64,000 nt of DNA from Caulobacter flavus (lineage in GTDB: Bacteria > Pseudomonadota > Alphaproteobacteria > Caulobacterales > Caulobacteraceae). The first letter of the stretch is position 1. Every line of letters starts with the position of its first letter. The notes beneath the pieces are model-generated. The model was not told the DNA's origin, did not search any database, and saw nothing but the letters and a program-made list of their open reading frames with translations. Below are positions 1 to 7,933 of the stretch, piece after piece. The DNA is taken from NCBI RefSeq assembly GCF_003722335.1, contig NZ_CP026100.1:4314001-4378000 (forward strand), given 5' to 3'. Both the position numbers and the translations under genes were made by a program.

Positions 1-69
1 AGCCGGACACCATAGATACGACACAAGAAATATATTCGCCCTATATTCGATCTATATTCATGATATACA

Positions 70-714
70 TCACTCCCCTTGTCGGCGGATCAGCGTCACG
101 ATGTGACCGGCCGCCGCGCGCCGACGCTGGTGATAGCCGCCGCTTTCGATAGCCAGTGCGCGCCATTTGCGGGCGTCATAGAGCGCAACCAGAGCGCCGA
201 ATTCTTCCTCCATGCCGGTGAGCACCATCGGCTCGATCCGTCGCGCAGGACCTAGCCGGTCGGCGAGCGAGGCCTGACTTGCGACAAGCGTTCGCCCCCC
301 GCCGGCTCGCACGATTGCGGCGAACAGGCGCTCGCCCGCCCTGGCCAGATCCACCTTCCAGCGCTCCGGGTCGGTCAGCAGAGCGTCACGCGGTTGCTCC
401 ACGCGGATGCCCGATGCCTCCGCGCCCTCCAGCACCGTCAGCGCCGCGCCGACCTGCAACTGATTGAGGTCGTAGAGCTCAACGAGGTCCAACGGATCGA
501 CCCGCCAACTGAAGTACCCGCGGCCCCGGCGATCTTCGATCAGCCCCTCGCCTGCAAGCCGGGACAGCGCCTCTCGAACCGGCGTTGCGCTCAAATCCAA
601 CTCGCGGGCCAGATCGCTGATCGGAAGCGGCTCTCCCAAAACAAAGTCGCCCCCGCGCAAGCGTTCACGCAACGCCTCCAACGCCCGGCTGAAGGGATCA
701 AGCTCTCGTCCCAA
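70..714 (-). CDS. GntR-family transcriptional regulator
   Basis: Predicted DNA-binding repressor or activator of 214 residues. The N-terminal 75 residues form a GntR winged helix-turn-helix, with the recognition segment SATPVREALSRLAGEGL typical of the FadR/FCD branch, where the arginine and glutamate contact DNA. The C-terminal part (about residues 80-200) is helical and FCD-like but diverged, so the ligand cannot be guessed. The gene has no operon partner visible in the window; its upstream side (715-1026) is AT-rich with a clear inverted repeat that could be its own operator. It lies at the left edge of the putative island. The family call is secure and the target is unknown. Confidence 0.85.
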   Translation of the reverse strand: MGRELDPFSRALEALRERLRGGDFVLGEPLPISDLARELDLSATPVREALSRLAGEGLIEDRRGRGYFSWRVDPLDLVELYDLNQLQVGAALTVLEGAEASGIRVEQPRDALLTDPERWKVDLARAGERLFAAIVRAGGGRTLVASQASLADRLGPARRIEPMVLTGMEEEFGALVALYDARKWRALAIESGGYHQRRRAAAGHIVTLIRRQGE

Positions 715-1026
715 GTTTCACCTCACGAAATACTCCCTCCGGCAATACGCACAATTATCCCGCGAGCCCTCAGATCTACGCAAAATTATATCTAGAAAAT
801 ATCGTCAATATATTTTCGCCGCAATATTCTTGCGGAAACACCGCAAGAAACTTGCGGTCCACCCACAACAATTCGCAAACGTTTGACCAAGTTCGGTTTC
901 GAGCAGACCTTGCACACTACCTTGCCCGAACACTCATTCGTGGGCTGATCATCCAAACATGCCCGTTGATCCCAGCGGCGAAGCGCGAGAGGGTCGCCCA
1001 CAGGTTGATTTGCCCGCATCGAGTTC
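715..1026. promoter_or_regulatory. AT-rich divergent intergenic region with inverted-repeat operator candidate
   Basis: About 310 bases without a convincing gene, between the divergent GntR and XRE-like regulators. It is much richer in A and T than the surroundings. At 829-847 there is a perfect inverted repeat CTTGCGG, five bases, CCGCAAG, followed by a third half-site CTTGCGG at 851-857. Such a palindrome with an extra half-site is a plausible operator for one of the two flanking regulators. No confident -35/-10 pair was assigned. Confidence 0.4.
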
Positions 1027-1497
1027 ATGACCAAAGGGAGTAGCAATCCGCCGCCCTGGAGCGCCCTGCTCTCGAAGGCGGTGCGCCTCCTGCGACGCGC
1101 GCGCGGCGCGACGGTCCGCGACCTGGCCGACGCCATGAAACTGCAGACCCGCACTTACGAGCACTTCGAAAGCGGTCAGGCTCAGCCAAACTTCGAGCGG
1201 ATGCACCACTTCGCACACGCGACCGACGCCGACCCGAACGGTCTGATCACGTCCCTGCTCATCGGCTCACCGGAATTCGCCGTGCGTGTCGCCGACAACA
1301 AGCTGATGACCGCGTTCCTGATCGAGTTGCAGACCTTTGACCAAGCCGCCGGTGACGACCTGCGCCGGCTCGACACCCTGACCATCGTCTCGGAGTTCTC
1401 GGCGACCTTCGAACGTCTGCTCGAGGAAGTGCGACGCCGTGCAGAGCTTGCGGCGCGACTACAAGGCAGGCTGGGTCCATCCGAGGACAGCCAGTAG
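1027..1497 (+). CDS. XRE-like helix-turn-helix protein
   Basis: Predicted regulator of 156 residues. Residues about 12-70 resemble an XRE/Cro helix-turn-helix: a helix with RRARGATVRDLADAM followed by QTRTYEHFESGQAQPNFERM, the usual turn, recognition helix and following helix. The C-terminal 80 residues are helical with no recognised fold. It stands 230 bases upstream of a three-gene operon (membrane protein, nuclease-like, HEPN) on the same strand and may control it, as single-domain XRE proteins often do for toxin or defence loci. That link is inference from position only. Confidence 0.65.
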   Translation: MTKGSSNPPPWSALLSKAVRLLRRARGATVRDLADAMKLQTRTYEHFESGQAQPNFERMHHFAHATDADPNGLITSLLIGSPEFAVRVADNKLMTAFLIELQTFDQAAGDDLRRLDTLTIVSEFSATFERLLEEVRRRAELAARLQGRLGPSEDSQ

Positions 1498-1726
1498 AGG
1501 GCTTGCCGCCCGCGGCGACGGCGCCTACCGTCGTAGATGGCGGGGGCCGTTAGATAGGCCACGAACCAACGCGATCAGGGCCGCGCAGCGCGGAAGTATC
1601 GCGGCGCGCGCGCTGAAGTCACGGGCCTCTGCACTTGCTCGAGGTTTCCAACCCCCGCCCCCTACACCTCGAGATACAGCGCCGTTGGGGCTTTTGAGCC
1701 GTCATGATCTGGGCCAAGCTCTACCG

Positions 1727-2326
1727 ATGTGGAAGCCCTCACGCCCCATCCTCGCCCTTGGCGCCGCCTGCGCGGTGGCCACGTTCGTCGTCGTCGGCGC
1801 CGTGACAAAGGATCGCTCGCTGTTTGGTCAGACCGTGGCGGCCTGGGCGCAGGCGATCTTCGCCGCCGCGGCCGTGTTCGCGGCCGCCTGGCTCCAGGAA
1901 CGGTTCCTGCGGCGCCAGACCCAGGATCAGCATCGCCAGCGAATAGAGAACGTCGCATCGGCAGCGCGCTGGGTGCTGCAGACCTACGAGCGCATTCATC
2001 AGGCCGTTGATGGCCGCAACTTGTCCCTGCGGGACTTTGCCAACCTCGACGGTCAAGGCGCATTCGCGACGGCGGCCAAGGTGCTGGCCGAACTGAAGCT
2101 GGGCGACCTCGACGACCACGAGTTGGCGACAGTCGTCCTGACACTGCAAGGCGTGATCGCCGACATCAGCGCCAAGCGTGAAGAGCAACTGGAGATCGCC
2201 AAGCGAGCGCCTAGCCCGATCGTGACGGAACGCTGGCTAAAGCAGGACTACGTGATGGTGTTCAACGCCGCATCCGCCGTCGAGCGGCTCGCAGCTCGCG
2301 CCGTAGGTCGGAAGGCCGCTTTCTAA
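1727..2326 (+). CDS. Two-helix membrane protein of unknown function
   Basis: Protein of 199 residues, start taken at the ATG at 1727 because upstream in-frame sequence is low-complexity and unlike protein. Residues about 8-26 and 34-54 are hydrophobic membrane helices; the segment WAQAIFAAAAVFAAAWLQ is the second. A basic stretch (RFLRRQTQDQHRQR) follows, then a cytosolic helical domain of about 135 residues without a motif I recognise. Only 23 bases separate it from the nuclease-like gene at 2350, so the two are probably co-transcribed, with the HEPN gene third. Membrane proteins of this design are common beside defence genes, but no function can be named. Confidence 0.6.
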   Translation: MWKPSRPILALGAACAVATFVVVGAVTKDRSLFGQTVAAWAQAIFAAAAVFAAAWLQERFLRRQTQDQHRQRIENVASAARWVLQTYERIHQAVDGRNLSLRDFANLDGQGAFATAAKVLAELKLGDLDDHELATVVLTLQGVIADISAKREEQLEIAKRAPSPIVTERWLKQDYVMVFNAASAVERLAARAVGRKAAF

Positions 2327-2349
2327 CCCACCGCATCGCCACCAGCAAA

Positions 2350-3285
2350 GTGAGATCCATGCGGATCACCCACCCCCTCACCCCGGTTGAGATCTTCACC
2401 GAACTCCTGCGTCGCAATGCCCTGACGGACGCCGACACCGCCGGCTTCAAGGCCTACAAGCACGACAAGGATCTATGCCCCTCGTTCACCGAGATCCTGG
2501 AGGGGATACTAGGCGTCTTCCTCAGCTACCACACCGACGTGCACGATATTCAGGGCTTCTCGGACGAGGGCATCGACGTGCTCTTGCGCTACCGGGATGA
2601 CGACGGCGAACACAAGATCGGCTTTCAGATCAAAAGCTATGACGAGTTCGAGCTGTGGGCGAAGGAGAAGCTCGACGTCCTCAAGACACTCAAGGCTCAG
2701 TATGCGACCGCGATGCACACGGTCCGCACCGAGGAATACTTCGTCGTCCTTTGCACCGACGCCATCAAGCATCGCACCCGCATCCGCAGCATCACCTCGG
2801 CCCTGAAGACGTTCGCCAACTGCACGGTCGTCAAACCCAAGGAAGCCCTGGGCCTGCTGCAGCTTGGCGGCTTCGACACCCTCATCCAGACGACGCGCCT
2901 GATCTGTCAGGACGACCGCACGCTCCAAGCCGCGGAATCCTATGTTGCCGGCATGACGCCCGCCCAGGCCTACGCCGAGATCGCACTGGTCTGCAGCGCG
3001 TTCGAAGACGGGCTCGACCTGGATGAGCGCGATATCCCTGAGTTCCTTCGTGAGTGGGAGGAGACCTTCGATGCTCCCCGCCTGGACGTTCATGAGGAAG
3101 GCGACATCATCGACGATCTCGTCACCGAACAGATGATCGGCTACGCCGATGGGGTATATCGGATCGACGTCCGGCGGCTCCCCGAACAGATCTGCGCGCT
3201 CTACTTCGACCAGAAGGTTCTAGGTGTGAGCACCGACCGCAGCTTCAGGATCCGCCTGGCCAAGCTCCTCGATCTCGCGCCATGA
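2350..3285 (+). CDS. PD-(D/E)XK nuclease-like protein
   Basis: Protein of 311 residues starting at GTG 2350, or ATG 2359 four codons on. The N-terminal 100 residues carry what looks like a restriction-endonuclease core: a helix with E48/E51 (SFTEILEG), D76 in GFSDEGIDVLLRY, and Q93-x-K95 in IGFQIKSY, giving the E...D...QxK pattern found in Mrr-like and Archaeal-resolvase-like nucleases. The remaining 200 residues are mixed helix and strand with no recognised domain. The gene overlaps the following HEPN gene by four bases (ATGA), so the two are translationally coupled. A DNA-cleaving or DNA-sensing role in defence is inferred from fold and context. Confidence 0.6.
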   Translation: MRSMRITHPLTPVEIFTELLRRNALTDADTAGFKAYKHDKDLCPSFTEILEGILGVFLSYHTDVHDIQGFSDEGIDVLLRYRDDDGEHKIGFQIKSYDEFELWAKEKLDVLKTLKAQYATAMHTVRTEEYFVVLCTDAIKHRTRIRSITSALKTFANCTVVKPKEALGLLQLGGFDTLIQTTRLICQDDRTLQAAESYVAGMTPAQAYAEIALVCSAFEDGLDLDERDIPEFLREWEETFDAPRLDVHEEGDIIDDLVTEQMIGYADGVYRIDVRRLPEQICALYFDQKVLGVSTDRSFRIRLAKLLDLAP

Positions 3286-3944
3286 CCAACGTCGCGCTCG
3301 AGCCGCCTGCCCTCTTCGACGAAACGACCGAGGCGATGGACACCCTCGCCACCTGGCTAGAGCACTTTCCCGGCGGGATCTGCACGCACTGGCCCCACCC
3401 CAACAGCCCGGCCGCCCTGACGAGTTTTCCGACCGTGGAAGCCTGGCGCCAAGCGCTGAATGCGCTCGACCTGGACCCAACATGCTTTGCTCCGGCCGTT
3501 GTGCGAATAAAGTACCGGCGAGCCCAGAAGCTCTACCTGCTGGCCTGGGCCGACGCCGACGTGATCCTGGCTGCGGAGATGGTGGCGTTCACCGCCCTGG
3601 AGTTGGCGCTCAACGATCGCTTCGGCCTACTGATCAAAGGCCTGTCGCCACCGCCCAAGAAAAAGAAAGAGCCGTCCGCCACCGGCATGATCGCCACGCC
3701 GCTGCTTTCAGACCTCCTCGACCACCTGGTCACCCATCAGGGCATTCGCGAGCTGGATTTTCCAACAGCACGGATAGGCGGCGGGCGGGTCGTCAATCGC
3801 CTGCGGAAGATCGGCCCCTTGGCTGACCGTCCGACCCTGACGGAGATGCGCAACCGTCACGCCCACGGTTCGCCAATCGAAGGTGGACCGCTCTCAGGCC
3901 TGCTACATGTGATCCGCGACCTGATCCACTACTGCTACGCCTGA
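3282..3944 (+). CDS. HEPN-domain protein with Rx4H motif
   Basis: Protein of 220 residues. The C-terminal half contains EMRNRHAHGSP, with R190 and H195 in the Rx4H spacing that defines the catalytic motif of HEPN RNases. A long helix at about 95-115 (AAEMVAFTALELALNDRF) fits the other part of the four-helix HEPN bundle. A lysine/proline-rich loop PPPKKKKE sits at 123-130. It overlaps the upstream nuclease-like gene by four bases. HEPN proteins usually act as RNA-cleaving toxins or effectors in abortive-infection and toxin-antitoxin systems; here the partner would be a PD-(D/E)XK-like protein instead of the common MNT antitoxin. Activity is inferred, not shown. Confidence 0.6.
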   Translation: MTNVALEPPALFDETTEAMDTLATWLEHFPGGICTHWPHPNSPAALTSFPTVEAWRQALNALDLDPTCFAPAVVRIKYRRAQKLYLLAWADADVILAAEMVAFTALELALNDRFGLLIKGLSPPPKKKKEPSATGMIATPLLSDLLDHLVTHQGIRELDFPTARIGGGRVVNRLRKIGPLADRPTLTEMRNRHAHGSPIEGGPLSGLLHVIRDLIHYCYA

Positions 3945-3959
3945 GGCGCCGCGCCCGGC

Positions 3960-4232
3960 CTAGCCCAGGTCGTCGTCCGCGTCCAAACGCCTGAACACCT
4001 CGACCCGCGCAACGGCGTTGCGGTGAATGATGCCCTCCAAGCCGCTGACGATCCGGTCCAGTTCGCTCGTGTCGTCACGGAACGCGACCGCCAGCGCATT
4101 GGATATCTGGTCGGCCAAGCGCGAAATCGTCGCCACCAGCCGCTTGGGATCGCGATTGGCCAGCGCCAACTCGGTGGCGACGAGGACAGTAAGCTGCGCC
4201 TCGAAGTCAAACGGCGGCTCTTCCATCGGCAA
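3960..4232 (-). CDS. Small helical protein of unknown function
   Basis: Small acidic protein of about 90 residues on the strand opposite to its neighbours. The start is taken as TTG 4232, because GGAGG lies seven bases upstream of it; GTG 4238 and the ATG two codons further on are alternatives. Sequence suggests one helical bundle (LTVLVATELALANRD, SRLADQISNALAVAF) and a conserved-looking acidic tail. Nothing was recognised. It sits 15 bases from the end of the HEPN gene, tail to tail, and divergent from the AlpA-like gene. Confidence 0.45.
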   Translation of the reverse strand: MPMEEPPFDFEAQLTVLVATELALANRDPKRLVATISRLADQISNALAVAFRDDTSELDRIVSGLEGIIHRNAVARVEVFRRLDADDDLG

Positions 4233-4348
4233 GGTCACGCCTCCGATCTGCCCTCCGGACCTACGCCAAGGCCCGCTCCATCAAAGGCCGATCTTTCGCT
4301 CGTCGCCGACAATCGCCAACGATCGCGCGTCGATCACAGGAGCAGAAC

Positions 4349-4675
4349 ATGTCGGATCCGGCGCCCGCCGCCCAGGCCAATGCCCAACCCAACAGCCCGA
4401 TCCGCCCGATCCGGCGCGCAGAACTGCGCAAGCTCGTGCCACTAGCCGACAGCACCATCTACGATCTTGAACAGCGCGGCGACTTTCCCCGTCGCTTCGC
4501 CCTCACCCGCCGCTGCGTGGTCTGGGATCGAGGCGAGGTCGAGATCTGGCTGGCCAAACGCAAAGCCAACCCCATCGCTGAAGGCGAGCGGACGCCTGGT
4601 CCCGACGTGCGCCTGCGGCGGAGCCGACCGGTAGCAGGACCGTCAGCCCCAGCGAGACGCGGCAGAACAACCTAG
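4349..4675 (+). CDS. AlpA-family regulator / excisionase-like protein
   Basis: Protein of 108 residues with an AlpA/MerR-type winged helix: residues about 20-75 contain IRRAELRKLVPLADSTIYDL, then RGDFPRRFALT and VVWDRGEVEIWLAKR, the standard order of helix-turn-helix and wing in AlpA proteins. The start has a good ribosome site (AGGAGC, about eight bases upstream of the ATG). The last 30 residues are basic and disordered. AlpA proteins of P4-like satellites and genomic islands activate the integrase or act as excisionases; the P4-type integrase at 11444 in the same island is the natural partner, by inference. Confidence 0.8.
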   Translation: MSDPAPAAQANAQPNSPIRPIRRAELRKLVPLADSTIYDLEQRGDFPRRFALTRRCVVWDRGEVEIWLAKRKANPIAEGERTPGPDVRLRRSRPVAGPSAPARRGRTT

Positions 4676-4707
4676 GCGGTACAGGCGGAACCTCGTAAGC
4701 TTACTCC

Positions 4708-5613
4708 ATGGCTCCGCTCAGACTGTTCTTTCCGCCGCCCCAGAACTGGCCCGACTTCGAAACCTTGACGGCATCGACGGCTGAACGCGTGTACAATCCG
4801 CATTCCGTCGACATCGTCGGGCGGTCTGGTCAGTACCAAGGCGGTCTCGATCTCTGGATCTCCGGCCTTGAGATCGGCATCCAATGCAAACGCCACCTCA
4901 AACTCGACCCCAATGGTCTGCCTCGACCTGGCGGCAGCCTCAATGCAAAAGAGCTGCGCACTGCCGTAGAGGAGACGGACAACGGCCCCTGGCCGCTCAA
5001 GAAATTCATCCTCGCCACAACCGCACCGGCAAGCGCGGACTTGGTCCTGGCCGCTCACGTCCTCAGCAAGGAGCGCGCCGAGCTTGATCGCTGCAGCGTA
5101 ACGATCTGGTTCTGGGACCAGTTCGTAAACCACCTGAATAACTATGACCCATTAGCTCGACACTACTACGAGAACGTCCTGCAGATCCGATCTGATGACG
5201 ATCAAGATCGTAAGATCATCGACGTCGTCACTCGTGCGTTCTTTCGCCCAGCGTTCGAAGATCCCATCGATAAGGAACACGGCGATAATTTCAAGCAAGC
5301 GCTTGAAGACACTGTGCACGCGCTCAACACAGGTGAGCGGATCGATCGCAACCAGCGCCATACCTTCGAAGCAGCCCATGGCGGGCGCAGCGCTGTCTTG
5401 AAGGACGATTGGCGACAAAAACTAGACGAACTCTACGACGAGGTGGCCTTGCTCCGTCAGACCTTCGCCCTGGCTATCAAGCAGAACAAGATCGTGATGC
5501 ACTCCGGCTACCTGCAACCGCTTGATCCGATCACCGAGCAGTTCATAAACGAGCACCGACACGCGATCCAAGCGGGGGCGCGCCAACTGCGCCAAGATGC
5601 CGGGCTGCCCTGA
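4708..5613 (+). CDS. Stand-alone restriction-endonuclease-like protein
   Basis: Protein of 301 residues. The first 65 residues match the nuclease module found at the N-terminus of several defence NTPases: NWPDFETL (E18), then GRSGQYQGGLDLW (D48), then GIQCKRH (Q59, K61), the E...D...QxK active site of the PD-(D/E)XK superfamily. Normally this module is fused to a NACHT, AAA or TIR-like partner; here it is followed only by about 235 residues of mainly helical sequence ending with a region rich in charged residues. It may be a solitary effector, or the sensing half is not recognisable. No convincing ribosome site was seen before ATG 4708. Confidence 0.6.
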   Translation: MAPLRLFFPPPQNWPDFETLTASTAERVYNPHSVDIVGRSGQYQGGLDLWISGLEIGIQCKRHLKLDPNGLPRPGGSLNAKELRTAVEETDNGPWPLKKFILATTAPASADLVLAAHVLSKERAELDRCSVTIWFWDQFVNHLNNYDPLARHYYENVLQIRSDDDQDRKIIDVVTRAFFRPAFEDPIDKEHGDNFKQALEDTVHALNTGERIDRNQRHTFEAAHGGRSAVLKDDWRQKLDELYDEVALLRQTFALAIKQNKIVMHSGYLQPLDPITEQFINEHRHAIQAGARQLRQDAGLP

Positions 5614-5786
5614 GGGAGAGTACGTCCTCCGTTCGCTGGCCCAAACACGCCGTTGATATCGGCGCCCAATAACATCAGAGCGCCCTCCACCTCCATCACG
5701 CCAAAGAGCCGTGGCTGAATTTCCCAGTCGCGTTGGTAGCTGGACGACCAGTTCATCGACCCTGGCCTCGCCGCACAGCTGGCCGT

Positions 5787-6431
5787 TTATGACGGTGGAG
5801 ACTCGTCCGTCATCAGCCGTTTGCGACGGACAAAAGCCGCGCCGTTCGAGACCGGCAGGCTCATTCCGTGATTGAACATCGGTTGCACCGTACCAATGAA
5901 TTCAGCGCCACCCAAAGCTCCACGCGCGACTTCGCCTGAACGCCATGTGCGCCAGCCAGCTCCCCCGGAAGACAAACCCAGGTCTTTGCGCACCAATCGC
6001 TTCAAGCTGGCCCGCGCTTTCAACACCGCCGCCGTCTTTTGCCTGACGTGAGAAGACCATTCGCCGGCCGCATCGGCCTGCCGTAGCTCTAGGAAAAAGA
6101 CGCTGACCGCCTGCTCAACTTTAGCGCTCAGAAGGCCGGTCCGCCGGACGACGGCCTTGCGCATCACAGCAGTGGCGATTTCGAACTCTTCGCGCTTGCG
6201 CCGCTCCACCTCGGGGGTGATTACGAATTCCCTCCGCGTGTCCTCGCTGACGAGGTCGGCCCACTGGGCCATGACATCCAGCGCATCGAAGATGTCGGCG
6301 TAGACTTCGGATTTGGCGGCCCAGATCTTCTCTCTCAAGCCGCGCTTGTTCGTCTGGACAGCCGTGAAAATCGCCGCCGTCACGACCGCGATGGCGCTGA
6401 CGATCGCCGCTATGACCGGCACCCACCCCAT
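5787..6431 (-). CDS. Membrane-anchored protein of unknown function
   Basis: Protein of about 214 residues. The ATG at 6431 is chosen because GGGGAGG lies just upstream of it; an earlier in-frame ATG at 6458 lacks such a site. The N-terminus (WVPVIAAIVSAIAVVTAAIF) is one membrane helix followed by a positively charged stop, then a helical cytosolic domain beginning EKIWAAKSEVYADIF, a pattern seen in many uncharacterised island proteins. It converges on the nuclease-like gene at 4708-5613. No catalytic motif was found and no function is proposed. Confidence 0.55.
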   Translation of the reverse strand: MGWVPVIAAIVSAIAVVTAAIFTAVQTNKRGLREKIWAAKSEVYADIFDALDVMAQWADLVSEDTRREFVITPEVERRKREEFEIATAVMRKAVVRRTGLLSAKVEQAVSVFFLELRQADAAGEWSSHVRQKTAAVLKARASLKRLVRKDLGLSSGGAGWRTWRSGEVARGALGGAEFIGTVQPMFNHGMSLPVSNGAAFVRRKRLMTDESPPS

Positions 6432-6717
6432 GACCGCCTCCCCATCCGCCACACCCAAAATGTGGTGCCGATCGAGCGTCGCCGCAATCTCGATCTCCTA
6501 AGAGCGATAGACGGCGCCGGCAGGATTTTGGGCGCCTGCCCAAGGGCCAGACCTTGACGATGCGTATGCGCTTGAGAGCGGTCAGCACATCGACGACGCG
6601 CTCGTACAAGTTCAGGGGGCCGTCCTGTCCAACATCGTTCACCTCGCCCAAGCGCGTGCGTCCTCCGGCGCCGCAACGCCCAAGCAGCAGGCCACTGCAC
6701 CCGCGCCGCTACACGCC

Positions 6718-7788
6718 TTGACCAGCATCCGCTTCGTGCTGGCGCTCGGGGTGGTGCTGTTCCACTACCAGGTGAACATGATCACGCCCGAGGCCGTGCC
6801 AATCGCGCTGATCGAGCGCGCCCGCCTGGGGGTCGACATCTTCTTCATCCTGTCGGGCTTCGTACTGGCCCACGTTTACGGCCCGCAAATCCAGGAAGGC
6901 CGCTACAGCCATCGCCGCTTCATCGTCGCCCGGTTCGCCAGGATCTACCCAACCCACCTTGCGATGCTGGTCCTGATGGGGCTGGTCGCCATCATAGCCG
7001 TGATGCTGCGCCAGCCCTTCGCGGCCGCCGGCCATAGCCTGACCGACTGGTTCGCCGATCTCTTCCTCGTTCAGGCCTGGCTACCGATATCGCCCACCGA
7101 GTGGAACGGCCCAGCCTGGTCGCTGTCAGCCGAATGGGCCGCCTACCTGACGTTCCCCCTCTTTGCCTATGTCGGCCTACGACGCGGACGAAACCCATGG
7201 CTCACCGTGCTGCTGGCCGCGCTGGTCTTCGCGGTAATGGACCTGATCTACCGGCGGATTTCGGGCGAGGTGGTCACCCATGCGGACAGCACGTTCGGGG
7301 TTCTGCGCATACCCGGCCAATTCCTCTACGGTATCGGCCTGCAGCAATTGTCGCTTCGCTTGCACCCACGTCCGGCGATGGCCGTCGCCGCGGCGATCAT
7401 CTCGGCGTCAGCGCTCCTGGCCTCGATGCACTGGCAGCTCGACGAGCGGATCACGGTCGCGCTGGCCGGGCCGTTCGTCCTGAGCCTGGCGATGGTCAGC
7501 CGATCCGGCGCCGATGGCGTGCTCGCCCACCCCGCCGCCCTTCTCGCCGGCGAAGCCAGCTATGCGCTCTACTTGGCGCACATGCCCGTCCTCGTGATCT
7601 GGAAAAACGCCATCGCGGTGCTGACCGGAAGCGACAGCAGCTACCGACTATCCGTGGTCGAGGTCGCCGTGCTCCTGCCCATCACCCTAGCGGCGGCGGT
7701 TGCGCTCTACACGCTCTGGGAAAATCCGGCACGCGCCTGGATCCGCGGCCGCCTTTCTTCACCGTCGAACTCGCTTGGAACCTCATAA
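6718..7788 (+). CDS. Acyltransferase 3 family membrane protein
   Basis: Integral membrane acyltransferase of the OafA/ExoO type, which moves acetyl or other acyl groups to extracytoplasmic sugars. The first residues, TSIRFVLALGVVLFHY, carry the family's membrane helix with the catalytic histidine; DIFFILSGFVLAHVYG and the basic RFIVARFARIYPTH motif follow, then eight or so further helices. The start is doubtful: the best candidate is TTG 6718 with no ribosome site, and the open frame continues upstream to about 6509 without ATG, GTG or TTG. Family members usually begin a few residues earlier, so the gene may be truncated or fused at its 5' end. Confidence 0.75.
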   Translation: MTSIRFVLALGVVLFHYQVNMITPEAVPIALIERARLGVDIFFILSGFVLAHVYGPQIQEGRYSHRRFIVARFARIYPTHLAMLVLMGLVAIIAVMLRQPFAAAGHSLTDWFADLFLVQAWLPISPTEWNGPAWSLSAEWAAYLTFPLFAYVGLRRGRNPWLTVLLAALVFAVMDLIYRRISGEVVTHADSTFGVLRIPGQFLYGIGLQQLSLRLHPRPAMAVAAAIISASALLASMHWQLDERITVALAGPFVLSLAMVSRSGADGVLAHPAALLAGEASYALYLAHMPVLVIWKNAIAVLTGSDSSYRLSVVEVAVLLPITLAAAVALYTLWENPARAWIRGRLSSPSNSLGTS

Positions 7789-7933
7789 AACCCGACGGCC
7801 CCGCAGAAAGCCGCCCTGGCGACGGAGTTGGCGATCTCCGAGACTGGTTGCGAACGAGCCCCCTCCGGAAAACGATCGTTGTTAATTTATAACACATGCG
7901 ATCTAAGGCGACGTTCGCCACGGAGTCGTTTCG

